The position numbers and the translations under genes are program-made. This document shows positions 9,679-16,353 of a stretch of 16,353 nt of DNA, piece by piece. The stretch's first letter is position 1. Every line of letters starts with the position of its first letter. The stretch is from Spirogloea muscicola (Eukaryota; Streptophyta; Zygnematophyceae; Spirogloeales; Spirogloeaceae). The DNA is taken from the NCBI GenBank assembly GCA_009602725.1, contig WELB01000069.1, positions 362,878 through 379,230 on the forward strand, written 5' to 3'. The notes under the pieces were generated by a model. It saw only the letters and a list, made by a program, of their open reading frames with translations, was not told where the DNA came from and searched no databases.

Positions 9679-10123
9679 GCCGCGCCGCCGCCGCGGCCGC
9701 CGCCGCCGCCGCTCAGGGCGCCGTGGACTGCGGCGCCGCCGGGCTCGTCTTGCCCCGTGCTCCGAGAGCTTTCCCACTGCGGCGTCCTCGCTCGGTCCTG
9801 CCGCCCTTGGACGGCCACGGAGAAGCCTTCCTGCTGGCAGCGCGGTCTCGTCTGCTGGCAGGCGCTGGTGGCGATCCGGCTGGCGCGGGCGCTGCCAGAG
9901 ACGCTGCCTGGCACTCCGTTAGCTGGACGGCGAGAGCTCTCCGAGGCACTCCTCTGGACGTTAGAGGAGCTTGGCTTGGACTTGCAGGGAAGCCCGAGAT
10001 CAATGGGGATGCGCCATAAGTTCCGATCATAATGAGGCATCCCCTAGCACTTGCTGGTGCTGAAGGCCTCCACTATCTGCAGGCCTGCATGATGGAAGCA
10101 GCAACGGGGCCGGGGCTCTTGAC
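9679..10123. promoter_or_regulatory. Divergent intergenic region, putative bidirectional promoter
   Basis: About 445 bp between the start of the DeSI gene (- strand) and the first usable ATG of MPP-alpha (+ strand). It is GC-rich near DeSI. I see no convincing TATA box, and no other gene fits. Shared promoter function is inferred from position only. Confidence 0.4.
9681..9712. repeat. GCC/GGC trinucleotide repeat in the DeSI 5' leader
   Basis: About ten nearly uninterrupted CCG triplets (GGC on the gene strand) lie immediately upstream of the DeSI start codon, so they are either 5' UTR or core promoter. Confidence 0.75.
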
Positions 10124-13100
10124 ATGACAAGGAGGACAGCCTTTCTGGCCATCTCGGTCCAGCTTGTGGGCCTCATGGCGCTGGCTGGACTGTCAGCCGA
10201 TTGTGCCGGTGCGTTGCACGCGGCGGACACAAGGCCAGTTCTTATGGACGAGTTCATGAGGCCCCAGGCAACGTGTAGTGGTCAGCGAACAAAGCNGGGG
10301 GCGCCACTGGCGCAGGCGCTGCCGGCGGTGGTGTCCGACGCGCCGGCGTCCGGCGGCCTCTCCTTCCTCTTCCCCAAGCCGCCGGCGTCGCTGCCGCCGC
10401 TCTACGAGCCCCTCCCGGGCGTGCGCCTCCCGCCACCTCCGCCGGATGCTGCGGCCGTCGAGACTAAGCTCACGGCGCTCGGCAACGGCTTCCGGATCGC
10501 CTCCGAGGACACGCCGGTGAGCTCCCATTGAGCTCGCAAGCTCCGCTGTCCACATTCTGACGACCATTCGTCGCTGAGCACGTTCAGTGCTGCCGACGAC
10601 ACTGACGGCGCCATGGTGCGCACGGACAAGGATCGCTCGCTGGACCTGCGGCAAGAGCTTCGAAGCGGCCTTGTCGTGTTGGCGCTCCTTACTGTGGCGG
10701 CGCCTCTGCTCCGTCTGCAGGGCCCGACGACCACTATCGGCGTCTACATCGACGCCGGGAGCATCTACGAGTCCCCCGGCATCAGCGGCACCTCGCACCT
10801 CATCGAGCGCATGGCCTTCAAGAGCACCGCCAACCGCACGCACTTCCGCCTCATCCGGGAGCTGGAGGCCATCGGCGGGAACGTCGTGGCGACGGCGGCC
10901 CGCGAGCAGATGGCCTTCACTGGCGACGCCCTCAAGACCTTCCTGCCGGAGCTGGTGGAGCTCATCGCCGACAGCGTGCGCAACCCGCTATTCCTCGACT
11001 GGGAGGTCAAAGAGCAGGTCCTCATGCATCTCCATGCTCCTCGCAGCTGCCGAGATGTTGTGCAGCTCGCAGAAGGAGCACTGCGAGCTTCTCCACTGGT
11101 TTACTGTGGTCATGGCCGCTTGGCAAGCGTCAGAACAGGCGCTTGCTGCAGCTGAGCGTCTGATTTTACATGAATGTCGGCAATGTTGTTGCAGATAGCC
11201 AAGGTCAGAGCCGAGATCCAGGAAGCAGCAACAAACGCCCAGAGCCTGGTGCTGGAGGCACTGCATACGGTTGGATACACCGGAGCTCTTGCGAAGCCGC
11301 TCCTGGCGCCAGAGTCCAACCTCGGCCGCCTGGACAGCCAGGTCCTGCATGACTTTGTAACGGTGAGTGACCAGATTGGTCTCACCAGTCGTGAATTCAT
11401 AATATACTCTTATGCGCAGCTCAACGCAAATGCTTACCTCAAGTGGTACAAGACGGCTTGGGTACACATGTCAAGGCGCATCTTTAAGGGTTTTTGACAC
11501 TAAGGGTTGATGATCAAAGAGAATGAGCTTCAAGAGCTTGTTGCCCAGACAGTTGGTCATGGACTCTTCAAGCTTGTGCAGGAGAACTTCACAGCCCCTC
11601 GCATGGTGCTAGCAGCCTCAGGCGCAGACCATGAGGAGCTTTTGTCGCTAGCAGAGCCTCTTTTCTCAGACTTGCCCTCATCCACTGTCGCTTCTCCGCC
11701 AACATCAAAGTACGTGGGCGGTGACTGGCGCCAAGCATCTGATCAACAGGTCGGGACCTTTCCTACTATGCATCAAAGAGATGCCTTCGCTTTCTTGAGT
11801 ACTTCCTTGAATACTTGTTGCATGCACAAGTACTTAGAGGCTCTTCCTGCACAGACATTGAGCTTCTGTACTACTTGCGCTGTGTGCAGCTCAATCATCT
11901 GGCTCTAGGGTTTGAGTTTCCAGGAGGCTGGCGTAATGAAAAGGAGGCCATAGCTATATCCGTGCTCCAGGTATTGAGGTTCTGAATTTTAGAATCACTG
12001 TCTTAGGAGTGGTACAGCTGATACATACCAATGTAGTAGTGTCCTCATGGACTACGAGCAAGCACAGATGATCTGGCACGATATGTCATCACTGTACTGT
12101 CAAGTTCGGGCATGAAGATGTCTGCTTGTTTTGCTCTCAGAGAATTCTTACACTCTGCTTATGTTGTTCTAAGGTGTGCTCAGCTGACTTGCCTTCCCTG
12201 AGGCTAAGCTTTCCATCCATAGTTGTCCTGCTTAGAGCAGACATTGTTGGGAGGAGGGGTTTTACCCTGGCACAGCTGACTTGCCTCTCCCTGACTGCTA
12301 ATCGTCCTCCTTTGCTGCGTGCTAAGCAGACATTGTTGGGAGGAGGGGGCTCATTTTCTGCAGGAGGCCCAGGAAAGGGCATGTACACGCGATTGTGTAA
12401 GTCAGTGGCTGTAGAAGTAGCTGGTGCACCCATGTTCTCCGCAGGGCATGAAGCCTGAGGAAGCATGATGCTATTGCTTATGTTGGCAAAGATGAAGTAT
12501 TGATAGAAGATCTGTCTCTGTTCTTTTTTGATGATACTGAGCATGGGACTCTACAACCACTTGAACAGTACTTGCTCACAAATGTCAATTGCTGCGAACT
12601 TTGGGACTCTGTAGACAAGCTTCTGGCTGATTGCTTGTGATATCTGTCTGCCAGATACTCGTGTACTCAATGAGTACTCGCAAGTGCACTCATGCACAGC
12701 CTTCTCAAGCATTTACAATGACACAGGCATCTTTGGTATCCATGCCACTGCTGTAAGAACACCTGTCATCCCCTTATTACAGTAGCTGGCAACGATGAAT
12801 CTGGTCGCCAGGCACAGATGACCAAAGTGTCTTTTGGCTGTGCCAGAGAATGTTCACATGGTGTTAGTGACTGTTGTTGTAATACGAAAGGCTCTGTGGG
12901 GATTGTGTCTGCGGGAGCATCTAAAGAGGGTTGCGCCTTCCTTATCTGCAGAGACCTGATTTCATTGGAAATGTTGTGGACATCATCACCAGAGAGTTTC
13001 AGGCCGTTGCTTCACCGAATGGAGGTAGGAGGCGTTTGCGGCACACTTCATGCCCTGAGACAATCTCCACTCCTTGCAACCGAACTAGCTGAAGTTTCGC

Positions 13101-14214
13101 CGCTTTGATTGTAAGCAGGTTGCCAGCAGGCCACTAAGAAGCACAAGAATCTGTCTGCTGTGAAGCTGGCACACGGCCTTCAGGGCCCATCTTTGGAGTG
13201 CAAGAGCGCATGTGCCACATCTCTGACCCGATCTCCTGCCTGCATCATGTCTCAGTCACTAAGGAAGAGCTTGCCCGTGCCAAGAAGGCCACCATATCAG
13301 GCGTGCTCATGAACCTGGAGTCACGGGTAATTGCATACTACCTTCAGTGTCCACTCAGAACTAACGAAGCAAGGGAACTCTTTTTAGGATCAGGATCAGT
13401 ATACTGCAGGTTAGAATTGACGTCTGTTTCTGCAAGTGTCTGCATCATGGATTATTGTCACAGAGCGGCAAAGACATGCGTGGTGAGACAGAATCATTCA
13501 CTACCTTACATTGCACTTGTGAGGCTGGCTTCCCTGAGACAGCATTTCTGCTGAGTGCAGGTGGTGATTGCTGAAGACATGGGTCGGCAGATACTGACCT
13601 ACGGCCATCGGTACTTCCTCTTGGCATATCTCATTCATGTCGTTGCTCATGATGTATGACGTGTCTCGGTCCTATGGTGATGTAGCATGTTCCCAGCATC
13701 CACCCAAGTGCTCAGACAGTGCCTCAAACGCTGTGAGTGGCTTGAATTACAATATGGTGCAATTTGCTGATGCTAACAGGTTGAGTGACGATGTGTGAGT
13801 CTGTGGAACGTGTCTCTCTGACATAGAACCAATCTGTTGCACCTATCCTGCTGTCGCTTGACACAGCAAATCTGCAGAAGATTTTGTACAAGCTGTTGAG
13901 GCTGTCACGCTAGAGGAACTTCAAGCCATTGCTCAGAAGATCCTGAAGACCCCTCTCTCAATGGCTTCTTATGGAGATGGTAAGTTGCATGGATGGTTAA
14001 CACAGGGATGTACTCCTGGCTCATCTCTTTCTCAGATTCACCAATTCAAAGCAACAATTGATCAGAGGGCCTGCATGTCAAGATATGTGAGGATGCAACT
14101 GCTCATGGACTCGTTTGGCACATCATTAGTGGCGCTCTCATAAAGCATCTCATCCGTGTTGGTGCAGCTGCAAATGTCCAGCGATACGACCACGTCGCAG
14201 CCCGCTTCAGCTGA
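10124..14214 (+). CDS. MPPalpha: Mitochondrial processing peptidase subunit alpha (spliced, 12 exons)
   Basis: Alpha subunit of the M16-family mitochondrial processing peptidase, which recognises presequences of imported matrix proteins; in plants and green algae MPP is built into the cytochrome bc1 complex. The product is about 541 aa (plant homologues about 500). Recognisable blocks in order: [39 protein letters not shown] (in place of the beta subunit's zinc-binding HxxEH, so non-catalytic, as expected for alpha), [27 protein letters not shown], the Gly-rich loop [19 protein letters not shown] needed for presequence binding, [29 protein letters not shown], and the end YDHVAARFS. The N-terminus is uncertain: ATG 10124 is the first after an in-frame stop at 10061 but begins unlike a typical presequence; ATG 10256 ([13 protein letters not shown]) looks more like one. 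Base 10296 is N, leaving residue 58 unknown. Confidence 0.94.
10296..10296. other. Ambiguous base (N)
   Basis: The only undetermined base in the window; it lies in MPP-alpha exon 1 (codon CNG, residue 58) within the low-conservation presequence region. Confidence 0.99.
12181..12365 (+). repeat. Tandem duplication of a splice acceptor plus exon start in MPP-alpha intron 5
   Basis: Unit 1 starts CAGCTGACTTGCC at 12181 and unit 2 starts with the same bases at 12273. Both end in a 23-bp identical block, GCAGACATTGTTGGGAGGAG plus GGG, at 12237-12259 and 12326-12348. The second copy is the real exon 6 start (it continues into [11 protein letters not shown]). The first copy offers a matching AG at 12239-12240, but reading from it gives [12 protein letters not shown] and a stop at 12277-12279. 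Confidence 0.85.
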
Positions 14215-14579
14215 GCTGCCAGGGCTGATTCGGACATTCTGGCCGATCGTAGTGACAGCCGAGGCCGCAGCTCCAGCAGTTCTCGTACTTGGCTGGCCCT
14301 CCTGGTGCTTGCCTGAATCCTCCTGGAGCAGAGCAGCAGGGTGCCACCACCTCCACGAAAGATGGTATGTCTGGTGGCGCGATTAGCTTTCCACTGTGAC
14401 ACCTCGAAGTGGCACATGTGGATGAGGTGTTTGCTGCATAGATGTAGAGCAGCCATAGTGGGGAATCCGCTGCCTACTTTTGCTTATCCGTCAAGCACAT
14501 GCTCCTGTCAAATGTGGGTACTCTCCTTGTAGAATCTGATCCACTGTGAAACATAGCTCTGCCTGATGACTTCACTACC
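14215..14579 (+). other. Probable MPP-alpha 3' untranslated region
   Basis: About 365 bp from the stop codon to the first TGTAA. The small open frames on either strand show no family features. Confidence 0.6.
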
Positions 14580-14584
14580 TGTAA
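14580..14584 (+). terminator. TGTAA polyadenylation signal, putative MPP-alpha 3' end
   Basis: First TGTAA after the MPP-alpha stop, giving a 3' UTR of about 370 nt, normal for a chlorophyte. A second TGTAA lies at 14802-14806. Confidence 0.55.
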
Positions 14585-14604
14585 CCACTATTCCTTAAAG
14601 TGGT

Positions 14605-14676
14605 TGTGGCGAGTCAAAGCAGGTCGTCTGTAGTCACATTTCAGGGAGTAATGTGGCAAGTCGGAGCAGGTCGTCC
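14605..14676. repeat. Imperfect direct repeat, 25-bp core, 47-bp period
   Basis: TGTGGCGAGTCAAAGCAGGTCGTCT (core at 14605-14629) recurs with four differences at 14652-14676. It sits in the short gap between the two facing poly(A) signals of the MPP-alpha and DUF868 genes. Confidence 0.75.
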
Positions 14677-14706
14677 AAAGGGCATCCTGTGATTGTCACG
14701 AATGGC

Positions 14707-14711
14707 TTACA
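14707..14711 (-). terminator. TGTAA polyadenylation signal on the - strand, putative DUF868 gene 3' end
   Basis: TTACA on the + strand; the first - strand TGTAA downstream of the DUF868 stop at 15710, implying a 3' UTR of about 1 kb. Confidence 0.4.
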
Positions 14712-15579
14712 CACTCTCGAAAACCATGGCCACATGCATTTTCACAGCCCTTAGTGTTCTGGGCAGCCCACTTATTCAGGGTGAGTGCTTTTCAGTCTCT
14801 CTGTAAGCAGCGAAAGCGGGTCTGCCAAGTGCACCGCTTGTTAATTGCGCTACCAAACAGCCACTCACACAAGCACCCCCCTTGGCACATCAGCAACCCC
14901 AATGACTACCTCTGTATAATTCCTTCACTTTTATTGGCCAAATGTGAGAACTCTGGGTAAGAGAAGTCTTAGTAAAAAGTAGTAGCTGCCTCTATCTGGG
15001 AGCATGGCGCACGTGCCAATCCAGAGCCTGGTTCATTAAGAAGACATTCTGCAGCTCAGTCCTGCCGATATGATACAGCACTGCTTGCAAGCCAACTCAG
15101 TGGTGGCATGCTGGGCAATGTTACGTGATGAGATCTTAAGCCTTCAGATCTTCCAATGGCTTAGCAGGACAAAGGTGGTATGAGACAATCCAACTCTGAA
15201 TGGGCAGGGCGAGAAGGCCAATCACCAACTCCTAAGCAACCAAACAAATCTTCCCGAAAGTGAAGGGTATGCTATAGACATCGGAAACACTAAGAACCAA
15301 AGGACACAAAATTTGTGACTCTGGAGCTTGTGGACACGCGCCGCAGCTGGCAAGGAGTGCTGGTGTTGTCAGAAGGCAGCGCCCTCAGCTTGCTCCAGCA
15401 GTGACGCGGGGTTTCCAGCTAGTCCCGCTAAAAGGGGCTAAAAAGCGCGGCCAAATGAATCAAAGAATGAAATCTCAAAGATGGGGTGCCATGTGCCTTA
15501 TCCCAATCGCAAGAGCGAGTGACTGCCGTGGCGGGCAGCGGGTGTTGAACGGCCGGCCAGCCGGAGTGCGACTGGGAGC
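14712..15579 (-). other. Non-coding stretch, probable DUF868 3' UTR
   Basis: About 870 bp with no recognisable gene. Small open frames on both strands lack coding character. A short - strand frame near 15370-15410 ending in TGA has protein-like composition but only about 15 codons. Confidence 0.45.
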
Positions 15580-15709
15580 TCAGGACTCAGAATGTTTAAG
15601 GTCATGTCGTCAGGCAAAGAGGAGGGAGCAGCACCACTTGAATGTGCTGGTGCTGAATCTCTCCCAGCTTGCCATCAAGCAGCCCGTCGCTGTTGGCCCG
15701 CTCCGGAGG
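15580..15709 (-). pseudogene. Decayed tandem copy of the DUF868 terminal exon
   Basis: Directly downstream of the functional stop, the sequence repeats the last part of the exon: TCAGGACTC at 15580 and 15710, AGGTCATG and AGGCAAAGAGG against AGGCGAAGAGG, and the identical CTCTCCCAGCTTGCCA at about 15659 and 15799. Period 130 bp. Read in the corresponding frame on the - strand it gives DGKLGEIQHQ, recalling GGKLGEVQDQ of the real exon, then meets several stops. It is a non-coding relic. Confidence 0.8.
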
Positions 15710-16353
15710 TCAGGACTCGGCGAGCTTGAGGTCATGGCGCCAGGCGAAGAGGAGGAGGGAGAAGCCGAGCAGCGGCCCCTGACTGCGCTGGTCCTGGACC
15801 TCTCCCAGCTTGCCACCGTGCAACTCGCCGCTGCTGGGAACCGGCAGGTCGACCATGGCGGCAACCGGCGCCTCCGCTGCCTGGAACATGAAGACGGCAT
15901 AGCCCTGGATGGCGTGGAACAGCCAGTTGTGCACGTCCCAGAACACCTCCACCGCGACGCCGTCCACGAAGATGGTCTGCCAGCGTCACGGCCACCAGGC
16001 GAAGCACAAGTTATCAACCACTGTCCACGTATCACAAGACATAGCTGCAGGCCACGACCGTAGCCAGGAGCGCAGCACCTAGAACGCCAACAGCGGGCGG
16101 CATGGACATCTCGGGGCCGGTCGGTGCAGCTGCCCACCTGGTTGCCGCGGAATTTCCAGCTGAGGTGCTTGACCTGGACGCGGGGCTCGCCGTCGATCTT
16201 GATGTGGAGGCGCGGCTCGCTGCCGGAGCGGCAGGTGCACTCGACCGACACCTCGTGCAGCGGGCCGCCGGCCACGAATGCGGCGCGGCTGGCGACCTCG
16301 CGGCGCCCGAACACGTGCTCGCGCTTGGCCAGCAGCGTGGCGCGCTCGGGCGG
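15710..16353 (-). CDS. DUF868-family protein, C-terminal part (5' end beyond window)
   Basis: Member of the plant/algal DUF868 family, whose biochemical function is unknown. Two exons are visible on the - strand: 16353-16138 (open at the window edge) and 15976-15710, joined in phase 0 by a GTGGGC donor and a GGCAG acceptor, giving 160 residues. Family signatures are clear: KREHVFGRREVASRAAF, HEVSVEC, the near-invariant VKHLSWKFRGNQ|TIFVDG junction, VEVFWDVHNWLF, YAVFMFQ, and the closing GFSLLLFAWRHD. The N-terminal part, usually carrying an NPKPSN-like start in plants, lies outside. A tail (LKLAES) of a few residues follows the usual family end. The next 130 bp is a decayed duplicate of this exon end. 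The gene converges on MPP-alpha. Confidence 0.9.

Larger units (their letters stand above)
10124..14214 (+). other. Exon-intron map of the MPP-alpha gene
   Basis: Exons inferred from homology-supported joins: 10124-10516, 10721-11017, 11195-11362, 11582-11749, 11890-11970, 12330-12396, 12655-12752, 12952-13024, 13256-13326, 13561-13610, 13867-13979, 14168-14214. The total is 1,626 nt, exactly 542 codons with the stop. All introns are GT-AG, but donors vary: GTCCTC at 11018 and GTCGGG at 11750 are weak, while GTGAGT/GTAAGT occur at 11363, 12397 and 13980. Split codons rejoin correctly (TTG T|AT = Leu-Tyr; CG|C = Arg before KSAEDF; G|CT = Ala near the end). Confidence 0.85.

Noticed and set aside
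10517-10720. Coding continuation through MPP-alpha intron 1 (frame from 10613)
   Set aside because: A stop follows the exon 1 donor in frame, and the splice from SEDTP to GPTTTIG matches plant MPP-alpha.
12818-13108. Single-exon ORF across MPP-alpha exon 8
   Set aside because: It uses a frame other than the homologous one; the conserved [17 protein letters not shown] is in a different frame with proper splice sites.
13125-13255. Extra MPP-alpha exon (starting ATKKHKNLS...)
   Set aside because: Joining exon 8 directly to 13256 rebuilds a family-like [14 protein letters not shown] in phase, and no homologue segment corresponds to the extra residues.
15360-15410. Possible extra DUF868 terminal exon (- strand, ending GAAF stop)
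   Set aside because: About 15 codons only, and the family normally ends at the FAW motif already present at 15730-15760.
15401-16063. + strand frame of 220 codons over the DUF868 exon
   Set aside because: Antisense to a well-conserved family exon and running through its intron; no recognisable domain.
1-16353. CRISPR array, insertion sequence, prophage, bacterial operon or organelle origin
   Set aside because: All genes are spliced by GT-AG introns and belong to nuclear plant/algal families; no regular spacer repeats or transposase were seen.

Overview
This is a nuclear genome window from a green alga, most likely a chlorophyte of the trebouxiophyte/core-chlorophyte type; I cannot name the genus. 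The evidence is four plant/algal-type protein genes split by many GT-AG introns (about 170-540 bp), GC-rich exons against AT-richer introns and spacers, long untranslated regions, and TGTAA, the usual chlorophyte polyadenylation signal, downstream of the stop codons. There is no bacterial operon, plasmid, phage or CRISPR structure.

Layout: (1) 75-5671, + strand: a complete or nearly complete WNK ('with no lysine') protein kinase, 7 exons, 1,289 codons, with an OSR1-C/PF2-like peptide-binding domain after the kinase and a very long disordered tail. (2) 8614-9678, - strand: a PPPDE-fold (DeSI-like) cysteine isopeptidase, 3 exons, 212 aa. (3) 10124-14214, + strand: mitochondrial processing peptidase alpha subunit, 12 exons, about 541 aa. 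(4) 15710-16353, - strand: the C-terminal two exons of a plant DUF868-family gene that runs off the right edge.

The genes alternate in strand: WNK and DeSI converge, DeSI and MPP-alpha diverge from a GC-rich spacer of about 445 bp, and MPP-alpha and DUF868 converge. In both convergent pairs the first TGTAA on each strand face each other across a short gap (6621 against 6691, 14580 against 14711), so facing 3' UTRs may account for nearly all the apparently empty DNA. The four genes show no common pathway (osmotic/ion or clock-type signalling, deSUMOylation/deubiquitination, mitochondrial import, unknown); this is ordinary eukaryotic gene order.

The non-coding DNA and some exon edges carry repeated, diverged direct duplications: a duplicated splice acceptor plus exon start in MPP-alpha intron 5, a decayed copy of the DUF868 terminal exon just after its stop, a three-copy repeat of about 170 bp in the WNK-DeSI spacer, and several shorter ones. 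A 94-bp coding-like block at 7208-7301 is flanked by 10-bp direct repeats. I found no convincing novel multi-gene system; the most interesting signals are these duplications and their possible effect on splicing and UTRs.
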